64,000 bases of DNA from Stomoxys calcitrans (taxonomy: Eukaryota > Arthropoda > Insecta > Diptera > Muscidae), in contig NC_081552.1 of NCBI RefSeq assembly GCF_963082655.1, positions 124,100,458 to 124,164,457 on the forward strand, given 5' to 3'. The translations under genes were made by a program, and so were the position numbers. The notes beneath the pieces are model-generated. The model saw nothing but the letters and a program-made list of their open reading frames with translations. It did no database searches and was not told the origin of the DNA. Of the stretch, positions 54,714-64,000 are shown in pieces. How positions within the stretch are numbered: the stretch's first letter is position 1; each line of letters starts with the position of its first letter.

Positions 54714-55738
54714 TTTTATACTTTGTTTGTAACTACTCGAAATATTCGTCTGAGACCCCATAAAGTATATATATTCTTGATCGTCGCGACATTTTATGTC
54801 GATCTAGCCATGTCCGTCCGTCCGTCCGTCCGTCCGTCTGTCTGTCGAAAGCACGCTAACTTCCGAAGGAGTAAAGCTTGAAATTTTGCACAAATACCTC
54901 TTATTAGTGTAGGTCGGTTGTTATTGTAAATGGGCCATATCGGTCCATGTCCAGCTGCCATATAAACCGATCTTGGGTCTTGATTTCTTGAGCCTCTAGA
55001 GTACGCAATTCTCATCCGATTGGAATGAAATTTTGCACGACGTGTTCTGCTAAGATATTCAACAACTGTGCCAAGTATGGTTGAAATCGGTCCATAACCC
55101 GATATAGCTGTCATATAAACCGATCTTGGGTCTTGACTTCTTGAGCCTCTAAAGGGCGCAATTCTCATCCGATTTCAATGAATTTTTGCACTATGTATTT
55201 TGTTATGATATTCAACAACTGTGCAAAGTATGGTTCAAATCGGTCCATAACCTAATATAGCTGTCATATAAACCGATCTTGGGTTTTGACTTCTTGAGCT
55301 TCTAGAGGGCGCAATTCCTATTGGATTTGGCTGAAATTTTGCGTGACGTATTTTATTCTTACTCTCAACAACTGTGTCAAATAAGGTTCAAATCGGTTCA
55401 AAACCTAATATAGCTGCCATATAAACCGATCGACATACGTGTTTGTTATGGTCTGAATCTGTTTATAGCCCGATACAACTCCCATATAAATCGATCTCTC
55501 TATTTTACTTTTTGAGCCCCCAAAGGGCGCTGACATTTTACACAGGTCTTCAACATATAATATAATTGTGGTCCAAACCGGACTATATCTTGTTATCACT
55601 CTAATAGCAGAGCAAATCTTTTCTTATATCATTTTTTTGCCTAAGAAGAGATGCCGGGAAAAGAACTCGACAAATGCGATCCATGGTGGAGGGTATAAAA
55701 GATTCGGCCCGGCCGAACTTAGCACGCTTTTACTTGTT
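54714..55738 (+). mobile_element. DINE-1-like element, subfamily A, copy A13
   Basis: The 5' end is shortened: 'ttttata' joins directly to 'ctttgtttgtaactactcg', so the terminal palindrome is deleted. (GTCY)n at 54,811-54,846, about three internal repeats, one deletion at 'aaaccgatcgacatacgtg' (55,424-55,442), 3' hairpin ttcggcccggccgaa ending cttttacttgttt. Non-coding. Confidence 0.84.
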
Positions 55739-56753
55739 TCTATTCTAAAAAGTTTTTTTTTGAGACTGAATTTAATTTTTTTCATTTTCTTTAATTTATT
55801 TTTTGAAGTAATAACTTCAAAACACCATTTGAGATTTAGTTTTGTATGTTATTGAGAATTTATTTTTAATTACACACTGCAAATAAAAATAATACAATAA
55901 AAAAAAAACATTTATTTGTTGTGGCACTAATCGCAGAAAACGGTGTTTTCATTGAAACTATTCTTTGCATAAGTTTGAATTGAATTTGAATGAAATTAAA
56001 TTTTTGGTGCTAATGTTGCGTATTTAATGTTAAACAAGAAGCGCATGTTGGATCTTTTAACAATCGCATTTAAGTGGAAGCAACTGTGTATGATAATGTC
56101 ACGATAGTTTTAACTTACACTATTGCATCCGGGGGTACAATATTTTCCGCTGGGAATGCTTCCCAATTTGCTGTTTTGTCTCATTTTCGAATATAGATAT
56201 CACAGATAAGATGAATCTGATGATGATATTTCAGATGAATCCGATGATGATATTATAGATTTCACAGGTAAGATAAATCAGATGATGATATATCAGATGA
56301 ATGAAGATGATGATATTTCGCTCAAAAATATGTTTAAAGAAGGTTATCTTTACACGCTTTCTTTTAATTTAATTTAATTTAAAATTTTTCTATTAAAAAC
56401 TATAATAAATATTAAAAAAAAAAAAACATTATAGTTTACTATTTCTGCATCAAATTCTAAATCAATACATATGTAGTTTTTACTAAAAGAAAGTGTAAAA
56501 TCTGCAAAAAAAATTTGACTTCATTTTCCGGGAAAATCGATTATCCGTCCAATTATCCTCCCGCGTCAAGGTTCGAATGTATTGGACGTTTCTCCCACTT
56601 AAAAGAGAATTGCAACCACATTTTACTGTGATGGAATAACAGAATTAATGACAATTTATTTGGTCATCATTTATTTGTGTGTGTCATATTCTTCTACAAT
56701 ATTTGTGTTGTTGCCTCAACTGTCATTCAATTCAATTTAATTTATATATTTAT
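55739..56753. other. AT-rich region with a 62-bp tandem repeat and possible pogo-type end
   Basis: No gene is recognised. Two tandem units of about 62 bp lie at 56,193-56,254 and 56,255-56,317 ('agataagatgaatctgatga', 'tttcagatgaatccgatgat'). One frame of them encodes ESDDDISDESDDDI, but a stop precedes it. 'cgattatccgtccaattatc' and 'gtcaaggttcgaatgta' at about 56,538-56,580 look like a pogo-type TIR facing left. 56,585-56,753 is unassigned. Confidence 0.35.
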
Positions 56754-57225
56754 TTATTATACCCACCACCAAAGGATAGGGGTATATTCAATTTGTCATT
56801 CCGTTTGCAACACATCGAAATATCCATTTCCGACCTAATATTCTTGATCCCCGTAAAAAACTAAGACGATCTAGCAATGTAAGTCCGTCTGTCGGTTGAA
56901 ATCACGCTAGAGTCTTTAAAAATAGAGATATTGATCTGAAACTTTGCACAGATTCTTTTTTGTCCATAAGCAGGTTAAGTTCGAAGATGGGTTATATCGG
57001 ACTATATCTTGATATAGTCCGAATTATTGTCTTAGCCCCATAAAAGCAAAATTTATTATCCGGTTTTGCTGAAATTTGAAACAGAAAGTTGTGTTGTCAA
57101 TTTGGCCCAGATCGCACATTTATTGTCCGATGTCGCCGAAATTTGGGACAGTGAGTTCAGTTGAGCCCCTCGACATACATCTGCAATATGGCACAGATCG
57201 GACCAGATTTGGATATAGCTGCCAT

Positions 57226-59162
57226 CAGGGACGTAGCCAGGATTTTATTTTGGGAAGGACCATCCTAAATTTTTTCAAAATCGAAAATTGCCAAAATTCT
57301 TCTGCTACTGTGAAATTGATAAAGATACCTCTTTTTTGGAAAATTGTGGTCGCTATTTTGTGCAGGAACTGACCCATCAGCGGTGACATTTGGTCATAAA
57401 GTCAGAGCTGAATTTTGCACTGATTGCAAATATCTTTTGGAAGCTGTCTAGTTTCGAATGCTAGACAATCGGAATGAAATTTGGATTGGCGTAAAGTGGA
57501 TGACTAGAACCATCCACCCGTCATGTTTTGGGCGAAAATTGGCTAGTCAAAGATCGCCAATTTTTTATTTTCCAAAAATCAAACGAAAAAATTGCTCAAA
57601 ATTGTTAGCAGGGAAATTTCTGGAATCCTTTTCATTTTCTTGTTGCATTTGATGGTTTCTATAAAAAATATATTTATGGCAATAATCCTACTTTTTTTGT
57701 CATCACGTTCTATTTTATTCCAAAATCATTTGATCCATCTTTCTTCGCTAAATGGTCATAAAATATTAAGAAAATGATTTGTTTTGTTGTAGAGGCTAAG
57801 GAAATAAAAAGATTTGTTATTTTCAAAAATGTTTACAATTCAAAATGTGTAAAAAATGTTACTTCAACATAATTTCTATACATTATGAATATACTACCAT
57901 ATGCCAGGTCGATTCTCTGCCCCCGATGGTACACCCAATATCAAGGTGTAACTGTATCGCAATTTCGTATCGTAAATAAATTATCATTTTGTACGTTTTA
58001 GTACCTAAAGAAAAATTTAAAAAAAATCTTCAAGTCATCCGTTACATTCTGCCAAAATGTACCTATTTCCCTAATTTCAGAGATGTAGCTCAGTCTATAA
58101 GGAAAGTACAATTTTGTACGTTTTAGTATCAACATTAAGAGCTGTTTTTCAATACGTAAAGAAGGTACCATTTTGTACGTTTTAGGCACTAAAATGTAAA
58201 AGTTAAAAAAAATATTCTATTCACGAGGTGCATACTGCCAAGATGTACCTGTCTCTCAAATTTCCGAGCTGTAGCTCAGTCTGTAAAGTAAGTACAATTT
58301 TGTACGGTTATGTACCAAAATGCACGAATATCAAAAAAATCTTCCAGTCGCCAAGATGGGATACATACCGCCAAGATGGGCCGCATCCCATCCCTAAATT
58401 CCAAAATTCAAAAATCTAGCTGAATTAATAAACAAGGTACCAAAAAGTACCAATTGCTGTACTAAACGTACTATTTTTCCCACATCCGGTACGATTTTGG
58501 GAACTTTTTGTCACCAATCTTATTTTTTCGAGACGTCCTTTAACTAAAGCCCAAAATTATAGTTCTAGCCCCATCCGTTCGCGCAGGGTAAAAAGTCACA
58601 ATTTCGTACATTTTAGTACCTAAACTTACGAAAATCACGTCTTATCGCGCGTCTACGACGTAAGACCCAAATTTGTGCAAAATTTCATGAATCTAGCTTT
58701 AGCCGTTTGGGCTGGGAGTAGATCAGTCGTTTAGCAAAACAACCAACCACGCGTCTCTTTTATATATAGATATAAATTTTTACAAAATTTCGGAATCGAG
58801 GGTCAAGGCGCAATGTGTTAAAATTTTGTCCTTAAAAATATTTATTGAAATTTGTCTATGGATTTTAGGAAAATACTGTTTGGGATAGATAAGCATAATA
58901 AAAAGACTTAAAAAATATTTATGCTAAATGCAAAATCTAAATTTTGGTTTTAAAAAATAATCTCGAGGTTAGGTTGTCGTTAGAGAGTTGCTGATAGTGA
59001 GTCCTGAGTTTTAAGGCGGCCCTGGTCTCAGCAAAATGTTGCCTTGTAGAATATAATAAATATGAAATTCTGTCACTTTAAAAAGTGTTCCTGATATTTT
59101 TTGTTTAGAATAAATTTAATTTAATTTTTTTCTTTAGACAAAAACACTTGGGACGTACCCTG
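57226..59162. mobile_element. hAT-like non-autonomous element with 8-bp target duplication
   Basis: The left end CAGGGACGTAGCCAGG and right end (inverse) CAGGGTACGTCCC share CAGGG(T)ACGT. The 8-bp direct repeat gctgccat flanks it (57,218-57,225 and 59,163-59,170), and the host DINE-B repeat 'agctgccatatagacc' is exactly restored without it. CAGGG-type ends with 8-bp duplications are typical of the hAT superfamily. It contains about 700 bp of unassigned sequence, a W copy (57,930-58,770) and T-family repeats, with no transposase frame. It is therefore a composite passenger. Confidence 0.75.
57930..58770 (-). mobile_element. Helitron-like family W, copy W4 (3' truncated)
   Basis: Repeats 'ttttgtacgttttagtacct', 'caagatgtacctgt', 'agctgtagctcagtctgtaa' are followed by 'agccgtttgggctggg', 'gatcagtcg' and the 5' terminus 'gcgtctcttttatatataGA' at 58,770, followed by T. 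The CTAG 3' terminus is absent on the left. Nested inside the hAT-like element. Non-coding. Confidence 0.6.
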
Positions 59163-59345
59163 GCTGCCATATAGACCGATCTCTCGATTTAAGGTTTTGG
59201 GGCCATAAAAGGCGCATTTATTGTCCGATTTCGCCGAAATTTGGGATAGTGAGTTGTATAGCCTACTATTCGACATTTTCCTGCAACTCTGGCTCGAATC
59301 GTTCCAGATTTGGAAACAGCTGCCATATATACCGAAATCTCAACA

Positions 59346-59550
59346 AATACCAAAATGCAAAACTTGAAATTTTATTTTAAGTGAACTTACTTGAAATTTT
59401 GTTTTTAGAAAAATTTTATAAAAATCTTGTCTTTGAAAAAAAAATAATAAAAGTTTATCCTTAAAAAATGTTATTAAAATTTTGTCTTAATTACAATTTT
59501 TATTGAAAGTTCATCTTACTTTTTCTACATTTTTCCTTTAGCAAATTATT
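59346..59550. repeat. T-family low-complexity repeats
   Basis: 'gaaattttgtttttagaaaa', 'aaattttgtcttaattacaa' and similar words, as at 29.3-30.2, 58.8-59.1 and 62.4-63.0 kb. Non-coding. Confidence 0.5.
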
Positions 59551-60188
59551 TTTTTTAAACCCTCCACCGTAGGATGGGGGTATACTAATTTCGTCATTTT
59601 GTTTGTAACTACTCGAAATATTCGTCTTAGACCCTATAAAGTGTATATATTCTTGATCGTCGTGACATTTTTTGTCGATCTAGCCATGTCCGTCCGCCCG
59701 TCTGTCTGTTGAAATCACGCTAACTTTCCAAGGAGTAAAGCTGGCCGCTCGAATTTTTGCAATTTTTGGGATTGTAAATGGGCCATATCGGTCCATGTTT
59801 TGATATAGCTGCCATATAAACCGATCTTAGGCCTTGACTTCTTGAGTCTCTAGAGAGCGCAGTTCTGGTCCGATTTGACTGAAATTTGGCACTTGGTGTT
59901 TTGGTATCACTTCCAACAACTGTGCCAAGTATGGTTTAAATCAGTCCATGTTTTGATATAGCTGCCAAATAAACAGACCTTTGGTCTTGATTTCTTGAGC
60001 CTCTAGAGTGCACAATTCTTATTCGATCGCACGACGTGTTTTGTTATGATATCCAACAACTGTGCCAAGTATGGTTCAAATCGGTCCATAACCTGATATA
60101 GTTGTCATGTAATCAGATCAGGGGACTTGACTTCTTGAGCTTCTAGAGGGCGCAATTCCTATCCGATTTCGCTGAACTTTGCATGACG
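59551..60188 (+). mobile_element. DINE-1-like element, subfamily A, copy A14 (3' part missing)
   Basis: 5' 'aaaccctccaccgtaggatg', short (GTCY)n at about 59,687-59,709, diverged internal repeats ('tcttaggccttgacttcttg', 'gtgcacaattcttattcgat'). It stops at 'tttgcatgacgt' where a second DINE-A begins in the same orientation. Its 3' continuation is not found after that element. Non-coding. Confidence 0.78.
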
Positions 60189-61687
60189 TTTTTATACCCT
60201 CCACCATAAGATGGGGGGTATACTAATTTCGTCATTCTGTTTGTAACTACTCGAAATATTCGTCTGAGACCCCATAAAGTATATATATTCTTGATCGTCG
60301 CGACATTTTATGTCGATCTAGCCATGTCCGTCCGTCTGTCCGTCCGTCCGTCCGTCCGTCTGTCTGTCGAAAGCACGCTAACTTCCGAAGGAGTAAAGCT
60401 AGCCGCTTAAAATTTTGCACAAATACTTCTTATTAGTGTAGGTCGGTTGGTATTGTAAATGGGCCATATCGGTCCATGTTTTGATAAAGCTGCCATATAA
60501 ACCGATCTTGGGTCTTGACTTCTTGAGCCTCTAGAGTGCGCAATTCTTATCCGATTGGAATGAAATTTTGCACGACGTGTTTTGTTATGATATCCAATAA
60601 CTGTGCCAAGTATGGTTCAAATCGGTTCATGTTTTGATATAGCTGCCATATAAACCGATCTTGGGTCTTGACTTCTTGAGCCTCTAGAGGGCGCAATTCT
60701 TATTCGATTTGAATTAATTTTGGCACGACGTGTTTTGTTATGATATCCAACAAATGTGCCAAGTATGGTTCAAATCGGTCCATAACCTAATATAGCTGCC
60801 ATATAAACCGATCTTGGGTCTTGATTTCTTGAGCCTCTAGAGTGCGCAATTTTTATCCAATTGGAATGAAATTTTGCACGACGTGTTTTGTTATGATATC
60901 CAACAACTGTGCCAAGTATGGTTCAAATCGGTCTATAACCTAATATAGCTGCCATATAAACCGATCTTGGGTCTTGACTTCTTGAGCCTCTAGAGTGCGC
61001 AATTCTTATCCAATTGGAATGAAATTTTGCACGACGTGTTTTGTTATGATGTCCAACAACTGTGCCAAGTATGGTTCAAATCGGTCTATAACCTTATATA
61101 GCTGCCATATAAACCGATCTTGGGTCTTGACTTCTTGAGCCTCTAGAGTGCGCAATGCTTATCCGATTTGAATGAAATTTTGCACGACGTGTTTTGTTAT
61201 GATATCCAACATCTGTGCCAAGTATGATTCAAATCGGTCCATAACCTGATATAGCTGACATATTAACCGATCTGGGATCTTGACTTCTTGAGCCTCTAGA
61301 GGTCGCAATTATTATCCGATTTGTCTGAAATTATGTACTACGCATCTTCTCATGACCATTAACATACTTATTTATTATGGTCTGAATCGGTCTATAGGCC
61401 GATACAGCTCCCATATAAATCGATCTCTCTATTTTACTTCTTGGGCCCCCAAAGGGCGCAATTCTTATTCGAATTGGCTGACATTTTACACAGGTCTCCA
61501 ACATATAATTTAATTGTGGTCCAAACCGGACCATATCTTGATATCGCTCTAATAGCAGAGCAAATCTTTTCTTATATCCTTTTTTTGCCTAAGAAGAGAT
61601 GCCGGGAAAAGAACTCGACAAATGCGATTCATGGTGGAGGGTATATAACATTCGGCTCGGCCGAACTTAGCACTCTTTTACTTGTTT
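60189..61687 (+). mobile_element. DINE-1-like element, subfamily A, copy A15
   Basis: A full-length copy: 5' tttttataccctccaccata, (GTCY)n at 60,327-60,366, about six internal repeats and 3' hairpin ttcggctcggccgaa ending cttttacttgttt. Several repeats are nearly identical to each other and to A4, suggesting a young copy. Non-coding. Confidence 0.87.
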
Positions 61688-61802
61688 ACATTTTGTCCTC
61701 AGAAAATTTTTTTCTTTCTGTTTCTTTAGATAACTTTTCCCTGAAATTAAGTCTTAACGTCGTTTTTTGTAATATTTTTTAGATAATAGTTTTTAAAGCA
61801 AA

Positions 61803-62384
61803 ACAAATAAAAGCGTGCTAAGTTCGGCCGGACCCTATTTTGGCAACTCACCACCAAGGATTCTGCTAAAAATTTGTGCAAATTAAATTTAGTTGAAGGA
61901 CATAATTTGATTTTGCATACCACTCTTCTGTCAAACCAGCAAAAATTGAAGCTTCTAGGATCCGAACAAGCATGATCGAGAGACCGGTTTTTATGGGAGC
62001 TATATCAGGTTATCGACCGATTTGAACCGCACTTGGCGCAATTGCTGGAAGTCATAACAGAACAATACATATAAAATGTCGGTCAAATCGGGCAAAAATT
62101 TCAGCTTATAGGGACTCAAAAGTCAAATCGGGAGATCGGTTTAGATTTGAACTATATATCTAAATCTGAACCGATTTAGCTCATTTGCAATCCCCAATGA
62201 CCCACATCAATATTAAATATTCATGTCGACAGACGGACGGACATTGCTAGATCGACTCAGAATGTCGAGACGACCAAGAATAGATATACTTTATTGGGTC
62301 TTAGACGAATATTTCGAGGTGTTACAAACGGAATGACTAGACTAGATTAGTATACCCCCATCCTATGGTGGTGGGTATAAAAAA
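61803..62384 (-). mobile_element. DINE-1-like element, subfamily C, copy C2
   Basis: 3' end 'caaataaaagcgtgctaagt'; the hairpin is decayed ('ttcggccggaccctatttt'). 'caactcaccaccaaggattc', internal repeats 'ggcgcaattgctggaagtca', minimal (GTCY)n at 62,228-62,242, 5' block 'tatacccccatcctatggtg' then gtgggtataa. Collinear with C1. Non-coding. The 115 bp before it is T-family sequence. Confidence 0.76.
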
Positions 62385-63060
62385 CTTGTTCATTCAGTAG
62401 AAAATACTGTCAATACTTATAGACAAATTTTGATGAAATTGTTATCTTACCATTGAAATTTGCGTAGTGTTTCAAAAAAGGAACCGCGCAAAACATGGGT
62501 TTTCAACGGTCAAAATCGAAAAAAGTACCAGCCTTTAAGAACAATTTTTATTAAAATTTTGTCTTAAGAGAAAATTGCATAAAAATGTTTTCTTTAGAGA
62601 CAATTTCAGTGAAATTTTGTCTTTAAAGAAGATTTCATTAAAATTGTGTCTTTAAAAAGTAATGTCGCTGAAGCCCGAGTATAGGCCAAATTTTACCTTC
62701 AGAGAATCTTTCACCGAAATTTTGTCTCTAGAATAAATGTCATACAAACTTTGTCGAAATAATTGTAGAAATAATTTCATTGAAATTTTGTATTAAGAGG
62801 AATTTTAATTTCATTCTGTATTCAGAAAAAAAATTATTAAAATTTTGTGTACAGTACAAATATCATTATTATTTGGGCTTTGAAAAATTCATAAAATTTT
62901 GTCTTTAGAAAAAAGTTCTAAACATTTTGTTGTTAGAAAAAAATTGATTTTCACTAAAAAAAAACACAAAAAATTTGTTGTAAATATATTTGTCATTAAA
63001 AAATAGAAATTTGGATTTTTGATAAGCTCAAACATCCAAATAAGTGGTTATTAAATCAAT
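62385..63060. repeat. T-family repeats with conserved core
   Basis: Degenerate 'aaattttgtctttaaagaag' words surround a core at about 62,470-62,530 ('ttcaaaaaaggaaccgcgca', 'acatgggttttcaacg') that matches 29,885-29,960 inverted. The core suggests a dispersed element rather than plain low complexity. 63,061-63,263 is unassigned AT-rich sequence. Confidence 0.45.
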
Positions 63061-63263
63061 GAGCTTTTGATTTGAAATTTGCAATTTTTTTTTAAATAAT
63101 ATTTTAGCTGTTGTTATTGATAATTTTCACATAAAAAAACATGAAAAATATTTATATTTTTTCTCAATGGTCCCAGGCTTCTAAAAAAAGTAAAATTGTC
63201 GATTCCATTTTGAGCCTCTCTTCGTTGTCGGCAACACCATCTGTAAAGAGAATTATAAACAAC

Positions 63264-63890
63264 AAGCTGAACAGGACCCGTTTCGCTGCGTCTTCTTTCA
63301 CTCTCCTATTTTATCTGAGCCATATACTGGCACCGTCAGGAAATAAGTCCTGTTTGGGGGTGCTGGTACGGCCTTTTAGATATTTCCACCCAATGTGGAT
63401 ATAATATTGTTGCTCTTCTCCCAAATACCTTTCATTTAAGCCTTCTATTGCTATGTTTGGTAAATATGTCCGGTATGGGGTATTTTTGGGGGTGAGGTGG
63501 ACTCCCATATATCCGTGCTCTAGTGTCAAATTCCTTTCATTTGAGCCCCACATTGTCATTATTGGTTTATATTTCCATTTGGCGGCCTTTGGAGGTGGAG
63601 CGGCCCCATAGATATAAAACCCTAAATAAGGATACCAAATTTCTGTTTTTAAGTTGTTATAAACGAACTAAATTTCGCTTAAATCGCCCAACCATGTCAG
63701 AGATCTGGCGGTTTTGAAAATAGGTTTTTTTAGTTTTCGTGGTGGATTGGGGCAGCCAAACCCTTCGTCCCGAAAATGGATATCAGATTCATACCCTACT
63801 CCCAAAAACCACATTAAAATTTTAGATTTAGATTTATTTTCTCAAACATGTAATCGTAGCCAATCGACAAGATATCATTACTACTCCCAA
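63264..63890 (-). mobile_element. Helitron family H, copy H4 (decayed 3' end and interior)
   Basis: 'caagctgaacaggacccgtt' and 'tcgctgcgtcttctttcact' is a decayed form of the H 3' end (ctagctgacccgggccc, ctccgctgcgcc). It is followed by reversed H repeats ('cccaaatacctttcatttaa', 'cattgtcattattggttt', 'aaatcgcccaaccatgtcag'), collinear with 40.4-41.0 kb. No 5' end is seen on the right. Non-coding. Confidence 0.55.
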
Positions 63891-63897
63891 ATCTTAA

Positions 63898-64000
63898 ATA
63901 TAATATCAATTTGTGTTTGTTTGTTTGTGTGTTCCTCATAGACTCAGAACGCCTGAACCGATTTTCTTGAAATTTTCACAGATGGTACATATTGACCCCG
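63898..64000 (+). mobile_element. Helitron family H, 5' end running off the window (H5)
   Basis: 'atataatatcaatttgtgtt' and 'tttgtttgtgtgttcctcat', 'agactcagaacgcctgaacc' and 'gattttcttgaaattttcac' form the H 5' leader, as at 50,367 and (inverted) 46,189. The rest lies beyond the window. Confidence 0.65.

Larger units (their letters stand above)
56754..59345 (+). mobile_element. DINE-1-like element, subfamily B, copy B5, split by a hAT-like insertion
   Basis: 5' part 56,754-57,225 (ttatacccaccaccaaagga, 'tctagcaatgtaagtccgtc', then about two internal repeats). 3' part 59,163-59,345 continues 'gctgccatatagaccgatct' and 'attgtccgatttcgccgaaa'. The 5' block lacks 'tataaagtatata'. The two parts join perfectly once the insertion and one 8-bp duplicate are removed. 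The 3' hairpin end is missing. Non-coding. Confidence 0.8.

Overview
The window looks like repeat-rich nuclear DNA from a fly, most likely a calyptrate (a muscid such as Stomoxys or Haematobia; the genus is a guess). The main clue is the dominant repeat: its 5' block, (GTCY)n microsatellite and 3' hairpin closely match what I know of Drosophila INE-1/DINE-1. The tRNA-derived SINE, mariner, BEL/Pao and LINE remnants also fit a dipteran. I found no convincing intact host gene. The window is a palimpsest of nested transposable elements.

Layout. About 20 DINE-1-like (Helentron-type, non-autonomous) copies in at least three subfamilies (A, B, C, plus one diverged D) cover roughly 25 kb by my own tally. 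They carry about 150-bp internal tandem repeats. A second non-autonomous Helitron family (called H here, 5'-TC...CTAG-3') lies at 0.65-3.4, 7.7-8.5, 40.5-41.6, 43.1-43.5, 44.4-52.2 and 63.3-64 kb. A third (called W, about 126-bp internal repeats rich in 'agtacc') forms an array from about 10.3 to 22.0 kb, with one copy at 57.9-58.8 kb. Other elements: a LINE 3' end at 0.15-0.6 kb and two LINE tails inside W; a near-complete but broken mariner at 14.3-15.3 kb and two short internally deleted derivatives at 9.9 and 39.5 kb; a fold-back Tc1/mariner derivative at 30.2-30.8 kb with a truncated sister at 51.2 kb; three SINE copies; a broken BEL/Pao retrotransposon on the minus strand from 33.4 to 38.4 kb; a separate CCHC-knuckle ORF at 32.8-33.2 kb; and a hAT-like element with an 8-bp target duplication at 57.2-59.2 kb.

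Relationships. No genes work together as a pathway here. What can be read is the order of insertion: BEL was split by DINE-A, Helitron H by DINE-A, DINE-A by Helitron H, DINE-B by a hAT-like element that carries a W copy, and W by mariner, LINE and DINE. The most notable structures are zero-spacer head-to-tail junctions between Helitron copies, a DINE-A copy with a 451-bp higher-order repeat, and a composite repeat found at both ends of the window. The least repetitive stretches are 25.1-27.2, 47.6-48.1, 52.6-53.2 and 53.8-54.7 kb; no gene is recognised in them beyond one weak candidate at 25.3 kb.
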